A stretch of 64,000 bases of DNA from Paenibacillus zeirhizosphaerae (GTDB lineage Bacteria; Bacillota; Bacilli; Paenibacillales; Paenibacillaceae). Shown piece after piece: positions 15,912-24,984 of the stretch. The number at the start of each line of letters is the position of its first letter. Position 1 is the stretch's first letter. The stretch lies in assembly GCF_030705605.1 (NCBI RefSeq), contig NZ_JAPCKK010000011.1, forward strand, positions 186,001 to 250,000, given 5' to 3'. The notes beneath the pieces were generated by a model. That model ran no database searches, was not told where the DNA came from, and was given only the letters and a program-made list of their open reading frames with translations. A program made the position numbers and the translations under genes.

Positions 15912-17243
15912 TCAATTTGTAATCTGCTTCCAATCTGCGGCACCGCCTCCGGTGCCTACCGCTTTGTAGGCCGTTCGAGTGACGGTATCGATATACTCTT
16001 CTCCAATATAATTCGCATTCATCGTTGGAGCGACCGTGCCGGTACGGACAACCGGAAACGATGAATAGGTCAGTCCATGATCGAAGGAGATTTGCGGAGT
16101 CGCCGCGTCAATTTTTCTGAAGCGCATTCGTCCTGCCCCGATGTAAGGGTATCTGCCGGTACGCCCGGCCACCAGACCATAATCCAGCTTCGATTGCGAG
16201 GATAAGGATTCACCGATGCCCACCTGCACTCCGTTGGCGTAGGCACGGTATCCGAATCCCGGGATAACATCGTACAGCGACATGTGCGAGCCCTGTCCCG
16301 AGAATTGTGCCAACTGAGTCTGGGAGAACTGACCGTCAATATTGTAGGATTCAAATCCCCATTGACCGTTCTCCGCCGGAGAAACCTTAATAATCCCCAT
16401 GGCCATATGAGTTGCCGAGGTACCCAGGAAGCTGCAGTTCGATGATTTGAAGATTGCTCTTCCGTATCCACGGATGCCCCATCCGTGATGGTAGCCTTCA
16501 AAATCTATGCCGATGACGTCAATATTGCCCACAACTCCGATTTTTGAATTGTCAAAATAGTCCATTCCTATCACCATACAGCCCCAGGCGTCGTTGTCTG
16601 CTATCAGATTATAGCCCATGCCAAGCTGCCCGCCGTAGAAATGGTATCCTCCTCCATCCCGGTGAATCCAGACGCCAGCCCGTTCCCCATACAACCAGCA
16701 GTTAATGAATACCAGATCGCTCCCGCTCCCCCACAGCCCTGCGTCCTGTCCGCGCAGCAGCAGCCCAACCTGCGTGGAGCCAAACTCTGTCTGAACCTTA
16801 TGGAAGGTCGTGCGGAAGCAGTTGTTCTGCAGATCGAAGCCAAAGGTAAAATTGGTCGATTTCACGTTGTGGATATCCAGTCCCCGGACTCCGTTAAGCA
16901 CGAGCCCCGCTGAATTGGTTGTTGGTCTGGCTGAGGGCCCCTGAATGGACAAATTGCTGATATAGCCTGCAGGGTCCAGCAGCGGAGTACCTACCAATCC
17001 CGGTCCCAGCCGCAAGGCGGTCACCGCAGGATCGGTCGTTCTGATCACCGTGGCCCCTCTTCCACGAATGAAAAAATTAGTGCGCGTGCTGACAATCCCC
17101 TGCGAGATGTTAAGGATACCGTTAGGCAAAACCAGCTCAGCCCCCAAATCGGCACAGGTATCAATCGCATTTTGCAGCGCGGTGTAATTATCGATGCCCG
17201 GCATCACACCAAAGTCTTCAGCGGCAATTGAAGTTTGTGGCAT
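15912..17243 (-). CDS. Right-handed beta-helix (pectate-lyase-3 type) protein
   Basis: 443-residue protein. The N-terminus EDFGVMPGIDNYTALQNAIDTCADLGAELVLPNGILNIS is the signature of the pectate_lyase_3/glycosidase-28-like superfamily found in polysaccharide lyases and phage tailspikes. Residues about 60-350 show repeated short beta-strand turns (NLSIQG, LDIHNVKSTNF, VFINCWLYGERAGVWIH, IDVIGIDFEGYHHGWGI). The C-terminus EEYIDTVTRTAYKAVGTGGGAADWKQIT resembles tail-fibre ends. No signal peptide is evident, and no other phage gene is near. Start ATG 17243 follows AAGGGGG. Sugar substrate unknown. Confidence 0.72.
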   Translation of the reverse strand: MPQTSIAAEDFGVMPGIDNYTALQNAIDTCADLGAELVLPNGILNISQGIVSTRTNFFIRGRGATVIRTTDPAVTALRLGPGLVGTPLLDPAGYISNLSIQGPSARPTTNSAGLVLNGVRGLDIHNVKSTNFTFGFDLQNNCFRTTFHKVQTEFGSTQVGLLLRGQDAGLWGSGSDLVFINCWLYGERAGVWIHRDGGGYHFYGGQLGMGYNLIADNDAWGCMVIGMDYFDNSKIGVVGNIDVIGIDFEGYHHGWGIRGYGRAIFKSSNCSFLGTSATHMAMGIIKVSPAENGQWGFESYNIDGQFSQTQLAQFSGQGSHMSLYDVIPGFGYRAYANGVQVGIGESLSSQSKLDYGLVAGRTGRYPYIGAGRMRFRKIDAATPQISFDHGLTYSSFPVVRTGTVAPTMNANYIGEEYIDTVTRTAYKAVGTGGGAADWKQITN

Positions 17244-17514
17244 GCGTATTCCCCCTTGATAGTTCTGATCACAATGCAATGATGACCTTTTTCAGACTAT
17301 ATGTGAAAGAATTCATCTATAATACTTCTTTCAACACTGCCTCATGATACAAAGTGCTTCTTTTTACAATATTTCAAAAATGTGTTGATATGATATCAAA
17401 CCATTTCGATTGTTGTTGAAAAAGAGCGGAATGATCTGACCCAGCGTGCGTGGGAATCCTGTTATAATGGAACGGTAAAGCTCCAGACACTACGCGATAG
17501 AAGGAGGATGAAGG

Positions 17515-18459
17515 ATGAAACAACAGCTGGTGGATATCAGTAAAAATGTATTGCAAAGCTGTCTCGGCCTGAAGGCGGAAGAAACCTTTCTGGTCGTGGC
17601 GGATGATGTGAAAAAGGAACTGGCCGAAGCTCTGTATGAGGCCGGCAAGCAGCTCGGGGCTGAGGCGATGCTCGTGGTCATGAAGGAGCGGATGAAATCC
17701 GGCGAAGAGCCGCCGCTGGCCATTGCCACCGCCATGGCGCAATCGAACGTGGTCGTCTGTGTGACCCAGCATTCGTTGACCCATACGCTGGCACGCAAGC
17801 AGGCCGCCGCTTCGGGAGCCCGCCTTGCCACAATGCCGGGTATTACAGAGGATATGTTCCTTGAGGGCGCCATCTCGGCCGATTACCATCAGGTCAAAGC
17901 GTTGACCGAGCAGGTAACCGCCATGCTGACGCCAGCCGAATCGGTACGTATTGAAAAAGACGGCTATACACTTACTTTCTCTATCGCAGGCCGCGAAGGC
18001 GCACCCAGCACCGGCATGTACCTGAATCCGGGTGAGTCTGGCAATCTGCCGTCCGGGGAAGCCTACATAGCGCCGCTGGAAGGCACAGCGGAAGGCCAAA
18101 TTCTGATCGACGGCTCCATGGCCGGCATCGGCAAGCTGAGCTCCCCGCTGCTGCTCACGATTGAGCAAGGGCGGATCGTGAAAACAGAAGGGCCTGACGG
18201 TCCAAAGCTGCTGGAGATTCTCGGCGATGGAGACGGCCGAATGCTGGCCGAATTCGGCATCGGCACGAATGACAAAGCGAGAATCACGGGCGTCGTGCTG
18301 GAGGATGAGAAGGTCTACGGCACCATCCATGTCGCTTTTGGCAGCAACAATACGTTCGGCGGAACGATCTCGGCCGGTGTGCATCTGGACGGCGTGGTCG
18401 GACAGCCGGATGTGTATCTGGATGAGAATCTGATTATGAAAAGCGGGAAGCTTGTTTGA
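17515..18459 (+). CDS. Aminopeptidase, M29-like
   Basis: 314-residue protein resembling M29 leucyl aminopeptidases / NicX-like metal enzymes in the C-terminal half: LAEFGIGTNDKARITGVVLEDEKVYGTIHVAFGSNNTFGGTISAGVHLDGVVGQPDVYLDE. This contains the expected metal ligands (Glu of AEFGIGTN, Glu of EDEKVYGT, His of GTIHVAFG, His and Asp of VHLDG). Shorter than the ~410-residue canonical M29 enzymes, as is common in Paenibacillus paralogues. RBS AGGAGG. Cytoplasmic cobalt- or zinc-dependent peptidase is the likely role. Confidence 0.8.
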   Translation: MKQQLVDISKNVLQSCLGLKAEETFLVVADDVKKELAEALYEAGKQLGAEAMLVVMKERMKSGEEPPLAIATAMAQSNVVVCVTQHSLTHTLARKQAAASGARLATMPGITEDMFLEGAISADYHQVKALTEQVTAMLTPAESVRIEKDGYTLTFSIAGREGAPSTGMYLNPGESGNLPSGEAYIAPLEGTAEGQILIDGSMAGIGKLSSPLLLTIEQGRIVKTEGPDGPKLLEILGDGDGRMLAEFGIGTNDKARITGVVLEDEKVYGTIHVAFGSNNTFGGTISAGVHLDGVVGQPDVYLDENLIMKSGKLV

Positions 18460-18503
18460 AAGAAATTGCATAATGTATTGGAATATGAATAGATTCGGAA
18501 AAG

Positions 18504-18554
18504 TGAACTGCACCTCCAATGTTAGATGGTGTCTAACAATTGGGGTGCAGTTCA
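18504..18554. repeat. Long inverted repeat (possible IS-end remnant / terminator)
   Basis: A 23-bp arm at 18504-18526 beginning TGAACTGCACC and ending TTAGA is mirrored at 18532-18554 (TCTAA...GGTGCAGTTCA) around a 5-base loop, with a slightly shifted centre. It follows the aminopeptidase stop by 44 bp. The arm resembles ends of some IS3-family elements, so two abutted IS ends is one explanation; a transcription terminator is another. Confidence 0.55.
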
Positions 18555-18732
18555 ATCCCCGGTGGTTTTCTTGTCTCGCACGATTTTCCAGGCGCCCCAC
18601 AAGGTCAAAAATCACCAATAATCAAACACTAGCAATTGATTCATATTTTCATAAGTTACATTTTGGGTACAATTTCTCTAGCTTCTGAAGCAATTGCTAG
18701 CTATACTATTTAATGAAAGTAGGTCAATTTAA

Positions 18733-19878
18733 ATGAAGCAGCGGTATCACCCATTGAGGCTCGTCATTTTTACCGCAATGGTGATGACATTGGTTTTAGC
18801 CCAAAATTCTTTAATTCTGGCTTCAAACCGGCCTGAAGGATTTGACAATGTAACTGACAACATGGGGCAATCTACAGATTCTACTGGAGATACAGACGTT
18901 ACCAAGCTGGATTTGTCAGGCGATACGCCCCAATCTGATGATGCTGGCAGCACCATGGAGCGTAACATCCAACTGATATATGATGGTGCGGAAGTCCATT
19001 TTCCGGATGCGAAGCCGTTTATAGACGAAAATAGCAGAGTACAGGTACCTGTCAGATTCATGGCGGAGACCTTGAATTTTGATGTGAAATGGGGAGCAAG
19101 CAGCGGCCAAAAAAGTATTATTCTGACAAAAGACAATGTGAATGTAGATTTGAAGATCGACGACAAAGTGGCTGTTGTCAACGGAACGCAAATAGATATG
19201 GATACTAGCGCCATGATACTTCACGAAAGAACTTATGTCCCGTTAAGGTTTCTGAGTGAACTTGCCGGGATGGACATTATGTGGGGCTCCGCTGGCGATA
19301 CCATTACACTGTCTCACAAGGAAACACAAGACAACAACTCCGATGAGCAGACTCAGACTCAACCGGCTCAACCTAGCGATACATACATAATGTCTGCCCC
19401 AAGAGCTACTGTTCAGCAGGCAAAGGAATGGGCAAGGGCCAAGAGCGCAACGGATGTGTTCATAGATCTGGCGGATATCGTCTGGGATGAGGCGCCAAAA
19501 GCGGGGGTCGATCCGGTTGTGGTGTACTGCCAGTTTGCAAAGGAGACCGGCTTTGGAAAATTTGGAGGCATATTAGATGAAACGTTTATGAATCCGGCCG
19601 GCTTAAAAACGCCAATCGGAGGCTCCGACACAGATCATGTGGCACATCAACGCTTTTCGAGCTGGCAGGAAGGGGTTCAGGCGCAGATTGACCATTTGGC
19701 GCTGTACGCAGGCGCTCCGGATTACCCTAAAGCCTACACATCTGATCCAAGGCACTTTCCCGGTTTGATGGGGCAGGCCGTTACGGTGGAGGCATTAGGC
19801 GGGACATGGGCGATCAACCCTACCTATGGCGTCGAAATTGTTAAGATGATGATGGAATTGGAAGCGATAAGCAGTTAG
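18733..19878 (+). CDS. Secreted stalk-domain / glucosaminidase-like cell-wall protein
   Basis: 381 residues. N-terminal signal anchor (LRLVIFTAMVMTLVLAQNSLILA), an Asp/Thr/Ser-rich linker (35-75), then a copper-amine-oxidase-N-terminal-like 'stalk' domain with its usual repeats: VQVPVRFMAETLNFDVKWG and TYVPLRFLSELAGMDIMWG. After another polar linker (205-225), residues ~235-380 look like an N-acetylglucosaminidase (lysozyme-like) domain: VDPVVVYCQFAKETGFGKFGG, NPAGLKT, AHQRFSSWQEGVQAQIDHLALYAG. Expected to be exported and to trim peptidoglycan. Monocistronic; no other wall gene nearby. Confidence 0.8.
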   Translation: MKQRYHPLRLVIFTAMVMTLVLAQNSLILASNRPEGFDNVTDNMGQSTDSTGDTDVTKLDLSGDTPQSDDAGSTMERNIQLIYDGAEVHFPDAKPFIDENSRVQVPVRFMAETLNFDVKWGASSGQKSIILTKDNVNVDLKIDDKVAVVNGTQIDMDTSAMILHERTYVPLRFLSELAGMDIMWGSAGDTITLSHKETQDNNSDEQTQTQPAQPSDTYIMSAPRATVQQAKEWARAKSATDVFIDLADIVWDEAPKAGVDPVVVYCQFAKETGFGKFGGILDETFMNPAGLKTPIGGSDTDHVAHQRFSSWQEGVQAQIDHLALYAGAPDYPKAYTSDPRHFPGLMGQAVTVEALGGTWAINPTYGVEIVKMMMELEAISS

Positions 19879-19896
19879 GCAGCATCACCTGACAGT

Positions 19897-19945
19897 GAAC
19901 AAGCTCTTGAAATGGTCCATGTGACCATTCAGGAGCTTGTTCAGT
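19897..19945 (+). terminator. Terminator after the glucosaminidase gene
   Basis: GAACAAGCTC (19897-19906) / GAGCTTGTTC (19933-19942) with an inner GGTC/GACC stem; followed by AGTTTT. Confidence 0.8.
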
Positions 19946-20007
19946 TTTGGATATTCTATTTCCCAGGGAGCTTCGTGTATCTTTATTGGATCATGAGACT
20001 GGGGCAC

Positions 20008-20385
20008 TTAAGGCAGCATCCTCATTAACCCCTTCTCCTGCATGTCATACAGCGCCAATTTGTAATTAATCTGCTCCAAGTATTTATAGGTCTGTCTAAG
20101 GTCCTCTTCCACCTTCGCCTTATGATCAAGCATCATTTTTTTGCGGATGGCCAGGGTGTTTTCCCCATCCCGATACAAATCGACATATTGCTTGATTTCA
20201 GACAACGGCATGCCCGTCGAGCGCAGCGCCAAAATAAAATTCAGCCACTCCATGCTTTCTTCATCGTAAAAACGGTTGCCGCTTGTATCCCGTTTGACGA
20301 AAGGCAGTATTCCCTCCCGCTCATAATAACGCAGCGTATATGCCGTGATGCCTGTTTCCTCCGATACCTCTTTAATTGTGGACAT
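20008..20385 (-). CDS. MerR family regulator
   Basis: 125-residue regulator. N-terminal winged helix: TIKEVSEETGITAYTLRYYEREGILPFVKRDTSGNRFYDEESMEWLNFILALRSTGMPLSEIKQYVDLY, followed by a coiled-coil dimer helix (KKMMLDHKAKVEEDLRQTYKYLEQINYKLALYDMQ). Closest remembered group is AdhR/NmlR-like, which responds to aldehydes or electrophiles; there is no cysteine in the C-terminal part, so the signal is unclear. RBS AGGAGG. Divergent from the SDR gene at 20614, whose promoter has the 19-bp spacer that MerR proteins need. Confidence 0.88.
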   Translation of the reverse strand: MSTIKEVSEETGITAYTLRYYEREGILPFVKRDTSGNRFYDEESMEWLNFILALRSTGMPLSEIKQYVDLYRDGENTLAIRKKMMLDHKAKVEEDLRQTYKYLEQINYKLALYDMQEKGLMRMLP

Positions 20386-20528
20386 TCTTTTTCCTCCTCA
20401 TATTAGAGTTAACTATAATTCAATTCCGCTAATTTTAAAGCCATTTTACCAAATATCTGCCCTAAACAACAACATAATCCCTATAAATAAAGGGATTTTT
20501 TCATGTTTTATTTTTTATAATTTCACGC

Positions 20529-20559
20529 TTGACTTAGAGTTTACTGTATTAGCTAAGAT
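20529..20559 (+). promoter_or_regulatory. MerR-type promoter of the SDR gene
   Basis: TTGACT (20529-20534), 19-bp spacer, TAAGAT (20554-20559). The overlong spacer holding a partial dyad (TTAGAGTTTACTGTATTA) is the hallmark of promoters that MerR regulators untwist to activate. Confidence 0.7.
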
Positions 20560-20613
20560 GAACTCAAGCCAGTTCGGCTGGTCATAAAATTCCAAAACAA
20601 GGAGAGATTCGAC

Positions 20614-21357
20614 ATGAACCAAAAAGTGGCCATTATTACAGGTGCAAGCAGTGGAATGGGAGCTGCCACCGCAAAACTCCTCGCTCAACATGACATTAAA
20701 GTCATGCTGTCCGCACGCAGAGAAGACCGCCTGCAGCAGTTGCAGGCGGAAATTCGCAAGGCCGGAGGCGAAGCCAGCTATAAGGTTACGGACGTAACGT
20801 CACGCAGCGATATGGAAGCCTTGGCTGAAGTTACGATTCAAAAATACGGACAAATTGACATCATGATTAACAACGCTGGAATCATGCCGCTTTCCTTCTT
20901 CCGCCATTTAAAAGTAGATGAATGGGAGCGCATGATTGACGTTAACATCAAGGGTGTAATCTACGGCATGGCAGCCGTTTACAAGCATATGGAGGAACGC
21001 AATGAAGGTCATATCATCAATTTCTCGTCTATTGCGGGACATCTCACCTTCCCTTCCAGCTCCGTGTACAGTGCAACCAAGCATGCTGTACGTGTGCTGA
21101 CAGAAGGTATGCGGACAGAACTGGACGCAAAGCAAAACATTCGCACAACCCTCATCTCCCCCGGCGCGGTTGAAACGGAGCTGTACGGCACCATTACAGA
21201 CGATTCGATCTATCCCGCGCTGGAGAAGCTGGGCAGCAAGGATTGGCAGCAGCTTCATCCAAACGATATCGCCAACACCGTTCTGTTTGCTATCCAGCAG
21301 CCCGCAAATGTGACAATCAATGAACTGATCGTCAGACCTACGTCGCAAAGCCTGTAA
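20614..21357 (+). CDS. SDR family NAD(P)-dependent oxidoreductase
   Basis: 247-residue classical short-chain dehydrogenase. VAIITGASSGMGAATAKLLAQHD (cofactor loop), NNAGIMPLSFF, NFSSIAGHLTFPSSSVYSATKHAV (Ser, Tyr and Lys of the active site) and ISPGAVETELYG are all intact. Alanine and arginine at the end of strand 2 (MLSARREDRL) favour NADPH. Substrate unknown, an aldehyde or ketone. Divergent from and probably activated by the MerR gene at 20385. Confidence 0.9.
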   Translation: MNQKVAIITGASSGMGAATAKLLAQHDIKVMLSARREDRLQQLQAEIRKAGGEASYKVTDVTSRSDMEALAEVTIQKYGQIDIMINNAGIMPLSFFRHLKVDEWERMIDVNIKGVIYGMAAVYKHMEERNEGHIINFSSIAGHLTFPSSSVYSATKHAVRVLTEGMRTELDAKQNIRTTLISPGAVETELYGTITDDSIYPALEKLGSKDWQQLHPNDIANTVLFAIQQPANVTINELIVRPTSQSL

Positions 21358-21455
21358 GCTGATAAAACATTCTTTCATTTTCTATTTGAAGGAAAAGTCA
21401 TTGTAGATACTTTGGTCAATGCAGCCGGAATGAGGAAAATAAACCGCATAATATA

Positions 21456-21495
21456 AAAGGACGACGCCTGTCGTAAACGGGCTCGTCCTTTTTAC
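21456..21495. terminator. Bidirectional terminator between SDR and araC
   Basis: AAAAGGACGA / TCGTCCTTTTT stem with an inner GCC/GGC pairing; A-run on one side and T-run on the other serve both convergent genes. Confidence 0.85.
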
Positions 21496-21499
21496 CTTT

Positions 21500-22417
21500 T
21501 TAAATATCTCCTTGCCGAACAGCCTCAATCCGCCGGAATTCGCTGGGCGACATCCCCGACCACCGCTTGAACTGTCTGCTGAAATGGGCGATATCCCTGT
21601 AGCCGAGCATGGCGGCAATCTGCTGTACAGGCATGCCGGGATCCGCCAGCAGCAGCTTGGCTTCATGCAGGACAAGCCCGGAAAGATACGTCCGTGGCGA
21701 CTCTCCGAACACCTGTCTGAACACCCGGCTGCAGTGGGAGACGCTGATGCCAAACTCGGCCGCAATATCGTCGATTCCGTAGTGGCTTACCTCTTCCGCC
21801 CCCTGCCTGAACGTCTGATTGGCAATGCCCTGCAGACGGCTGGCGATCTGGTATGCCAGCTCGGTCCGGTCATAGGCACCAGCCGAGAGTGCTGCCGCCT
21901 CGCTGGATACCGCCTCCCACAGCACGGCAAACAGCTCGAACACAGCGGACTGAATTCGCATGCGCTGAGCGACTGTACTGCCGCCGCCGGGCTCCAACAG
22001 ATCAAGCAGCTTGGCCAGCGCTGGTCTGATCTGCCCCGCCACCGATCCGTCCGCCGGGAAGAGCTCCTGCTTCAGACGGGCGAGCAGGGACAGAAACAGC
22101 TTGTCATCGATATCGAAATGCATACAAAAATAGGTAAAGGGCGCTCCGCCGCTCGTGCTGGAATGAACAATGCCCGGGCGAAGCAGCATCAGATCCCCGG
22201 CCCGCTGCACATAGTGCCTGCCTTCCACGTTCATATGCTGCTCTCCGTCCAACACCACATTAATCTCGTATTGCGGATGCTCATGCGCGGGATAATCCCA
22301 ACCGCTTCCCACCCGGCGCGTATGGATGGCGAACAGATTGACCGTCGTCCGCACATCGGGAAAGAAAGCCTCCTCCATGCTACTGCCCGGCTTGGGCGGT
22401 ACAAAGCTTGCTGCCAT
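21500..22417 (-). CDS. AraC family regulator with cupin sensor domain
   Basis: 305 residues. N-terminal cupin-like arm (HEHPQYEINVVLDGEQHMNVEGRHYVQRAGDLMLLRPGIVHSS) for sugar binding, then two helix-turn-helix motifs: GIDDIAAEFGISVSHCSRVFRQVFGESPRTYLSGLVLHEAKLLLADPGMPVQQIAAMLGYRDIAHFSRQFKRWSGMSPSEFRR. Divergent from the GH52 beta-xylosidase, so it probably senses xylose or xylobiose and activates that gene. The 175-bp gap contains TTGACA (22500-22505) without a good -10 at normal distance, fitting an activator-dependent promoter. Confidence 0.88.
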   Translation of the reverse strand: MAASFVPPKPGSSMEEAFFPDVRTTVNLFAIHTRRVGSGWDYPAHEHPQYEINVVLDGEQHMNVEGRHYVQRAGDLMLLRPGIVHSSTSGGAPFTYFCMHFDIDDKLFLSLLARLKQELFPADGSVAGQIRPALAKLLDLLEPGGGSTVAQRMRIQSAVFELFAVLWEAVSSEAAALSAGAYDRTELAYQIASRLQGIANQTFRQGAEEVSHYGIDDIAAEFGISVSHCSRVFRQVFGESPRTYLSGLVLHEAKLLLADPGMPVQQIAAMLGYRDIAHFSRQFKRWSGMSPSEFRRIEAVRQGDI

Positions 22418-22592
22418 AGCTCGCTCCCCCTGCTCCGTAAGTCGTCATACCAACAGTATATACCGGGATCGGCCCGATTTGGGTAAATGTTGGCGCGATT
22501 TGACAATGGCCCTTGCCGCACGCTCCGTGATAGGCTGTAGCTGAACAAGTTAGCGGAGCACATTTCGACTCTAATTGAAAGGGGTTTCAGTC

Positions 22593-24818
22593 ATGACGTC
22601 AAATCTATTCTTTAATGCGCAGCACTCCCCGATCGGGGCATTTGCAAGCTTTACACTTGGTTTTCGCGGTGCCAAAGGTGGTCTTGGCCTTGAGCTGGGC
22701 AAGCCAGCCGACGAGAACGTGTATATCGGTCTGCAGTCACGGGACGGTGAGGTGTACGAAGCGCTGCCGTTCTTCACAGCCGTTCAGGATGAAAGCGTCA
22801 GATATGATGTGGAGAAAAAGGATAAAGAAACGGATGAAATTTCCCACTCCAACCCGAACGGAAACCATCTGCAAATTTCGAGCGGCTGGTATCGCCCCTC
22901 TGAGACGAAGCTGCTGCCGTTCGACGAAGCTGCCATCTCGCGCGAGTACAAGGCAGGCACCGATACATGGCGTGCGGGCGATCTGACGTTCCGGATCTAC
23001 TCTCCTGTCCGGTCCGTACCTGAGCCGGGCAAAAGCGGCGAAGAAGAGCTGAAGGCCGCCCTTGTTCCTGCCGTATTCGTTGAACTGACCGTGGACAATA
23101 CACAGGGTCAATTTGCAAGAAGAGCGTTCTTCGGTTACGAGGGAAGCGATCCGTATAGCGCCATGCGTGTCATCGACCACGTCTCTGCTGGCGGTAAAGG
23201 CATCGGCCAAGGCCGCAGCACGGCGATTGTATCCGACAACAACAGCATCGTTCCTGCGCTCGGCTTTACTATTGAAAAGATTCTGGAAGAAGCGCTTCCC
23301 GAGAACCTGACCTTCGGCCTGGGCGGCACCGGGGCGCTGCTCATGGAGGTGCCTGCAGGAGAACAACGGACATATCGCTTCGCCGTCTGCTTTTACCGCG
23401 CTGGCCTGGTGACGACCGGCATTGATGCATCGTATTATTACACCCGACTGTTCTCCAAAATTGAGGAGGTCTCCGGCTACGCCCTGGGTCGCTTCAAGGA
23501 ACTCACCGCCTCCTGTACTGTGGCGGATAGCTGGATCGATGCGGCGGCTCTGTCCGCCGACCAGTCCTTTATGCTGGCACATGCCATTCACAGCTACTAT
23601 GGCAGCACACAACTGCTGGATGCCGACGGCGAGCCGCTCTGGATCGTCAATGAAGGCGAATACCGGATGATGAACACCCTGGATCTAACGGCCGACCAGC
23701 TTTATTTCGAGCTGGCGATGAACCCGTGGACCGTCCGCAACGAGCTGGAGCTGTTCGTGAACCGCTACAGCTATCATGACGAGGTGTTCTTCCCGGGCCA
23801 AGACCGCAAATATCCGGGAGGCATCGCCTTCACCCATGACGTCGGTGTTGCCAACGTGTTTTCCCGTCCAGGATATTCCGCCTACGAGGTAGCCGGTATT
23901 GATGATTGCTTCTCCTATATGAGTCATGAGGAGCTGGTCAACTGGCTGTGCTGTGCGCTAGTATATGTGGAACAGACCGGAGACCGGGATTTCACGGAGC
24001 GCATGCTTCCAGTTATCCAGGAATGCTTCCAGAGCATGCTGAACCGCGACCATCCCGAGGCTGAAGAGCGCAACGGTCTGATGGGCCTGGACAGCTCGCG
24101 CACGCTCGGCGGAGCGGAGATCACAACGTATGATAGCCTGGACGTCTCTCTGGGCCAGTCGCGGAACAACATTTATTTGGCAGGCAAATGCTGGGCCGCA
24201 TATGTTGCGCTTGAGAAGCTTTTTGCCGCGGAAGGGCTGGCAGAGCTTTCCCGTGAAGCAGGGCTGCAGGCGGACAGATGCGCCGCCACGATCACCGAAC
24301 AGATGACGGAGCAAGGCTACATTCCGGCCGTCATCGCAGAGGGTAATGATTCCAAAATTATTCCTGCCATCGAGGGCCTGATCTTCCCTTACTTCACAGG
24401 CTGCGAAGACGCCCTCAAGCCGGATGGCCGCTTTGGCCCCTATCTGCAGGCGCTCACGCAGCATCTGGAGACCGTACTTGTGCCGGGAATCTGCCTGTTC
24501 GAGGACGGAGGCTGGAAGCTTTCCTCGACGAGCAACAATTCCTGGCTCAGCAAAATCTACCTATCCCAGTTCATCGCCCGCGAAATCCTCGGGCTGGCCT
24601 GGGAGCAGGAGGGCCATGCCGCCCATACAGCTTGGCTCACTCATCCGGAGCATTCTTACTGGGCCTGGAGCGACCAGATTCTGGCCGGCAACATCATTGG
24701 CAGCAGATATTATCCGCGAGGTGTGACAGCCATTCTGTGGTTATTTGAAGGAAAAGGCACCCGACTGACGGCCGGGCTGCAGGAACAATCCGAGCAATTT
24801 GCACGCACCATCTATTAA
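22593..24818 (+). CDS. GH52 beta-xylosidase
   Basis: 741-residue glycoside hydrolase 52, which releases xylose from xylo-oligosaccharides with retention; cytoplasmic, no signal peptide. Very recognisable family start (NLFFNAQHSPIGAFASFTLGF), DTWRAGDLTFRIYSPV, AFFGYEGSDPYSAMR, and the catalytic regions IVNEGEYRMMN (nucleophile Glu at 354-356) and LGGAEITTYDSLDVSLGQ (acid/base Asp, about 517). ATG 22593 follows AAAGGGG; the frame opens at a TTG (22575) inside that ribosome site, so it is not the start. Controlled by the divergent AraC; no xylan transporter is adjacent. Confidence 0.95.
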   Translation: MTSNLFFNAQHSPIGAFASFTLGFRGAKGGLGLELGKPADENVYIGLQSRDGEVYEALPFFTAVQDESVRYDVEKKDKETDEISHSNPNGNHLQISSGWYRPSETKLLPFDEAAISREYKAGTDTWRAGDLTFRIYSPVRSVPEPGKSGEEELKAALVPAVFVELTVDNTQGQFARRAFFGYEGSDPYSAMRVIDHVSAGGKGIGQGRSTAIVSDNNSIVPALGFTIEKILEEALPENLTFGLGGTGALLMEVPAGEQRTYRFAVCFYRAGLVTTGIDASYYYTRLFSKIEEVSGYALGRFKELTASCTVADSWIDAAALSADQSFMLAHAIHSYYGSTQLLDADGEPLWIVNEGEYRMMNTLDLTADQLYFELAMNPWTVRNELELFVNRYSYHDEVFFPGQDRKYPGGIAFTHDVGVANVFSRPGYSAYEVAGIDDCFSYMSHEELVNWLCCALVYVEQTGDRDFTERMLPVIQECFQSMLNRDHPEAEERNGLMGLDSSRTLGGAEITTYDSLDVSLGQSRNNIYLAGKCWAAYVALEKLFAAEGLAELSREAGLQADRCAATITEQMTEQGYIPAVIAEGNDSKIIPAIEGLIFPYFTGCEDALKPDGRFGPYLQALTQHLETVLVPGICLFEDGGWKLSSTSNNSWLSKIYLSQFIAREILGLAWEQEGHAAHTAWLTHPEHSYWAWSDQILAGNIIGSRYYPRGVTAILWLFEGKGTRLTAGLQEQSEQFARTIY

Positions 24819-24851
24819 TGGCATATTAATACTTTATGTCCCCCACTTCTC

Positions 24852-24887
24852 AGCAGCGGCGATGAGCAGCATCGCGGCTGCTTTTTT
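24852..24887 (+). terminator. Terminator of the xylosidase gene
   Basis: AGCAGCGGCGATG / CATCGCGGCTGCT stem around AGCAG, followed by six T. Confidence 0.88.
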
Positions 24888-24984
24888 GCTGCACTGCCGC
24901 GTGGGCTCCAATGCAAACATCCGACAACGGAGAATATGCATCTTGAGACGTTTACTTGCTAAAAATACCTTAAGGAGTTTTTTT

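Noticed and set aside
15912-17243. Prophage remnant
   Set aside because: Only the tailspike-like helix suggests it; neighbours are metabolic genes and no integrase, capsid or lysis gene is present.
17374-18618. 414-codon open frame antisense to the aminopeptidase gene
   Set aside because: Mirrors the codon pattern of the M29-like gene, has no ribosome site and no domain; the plus-strand gene is clearly the real one.
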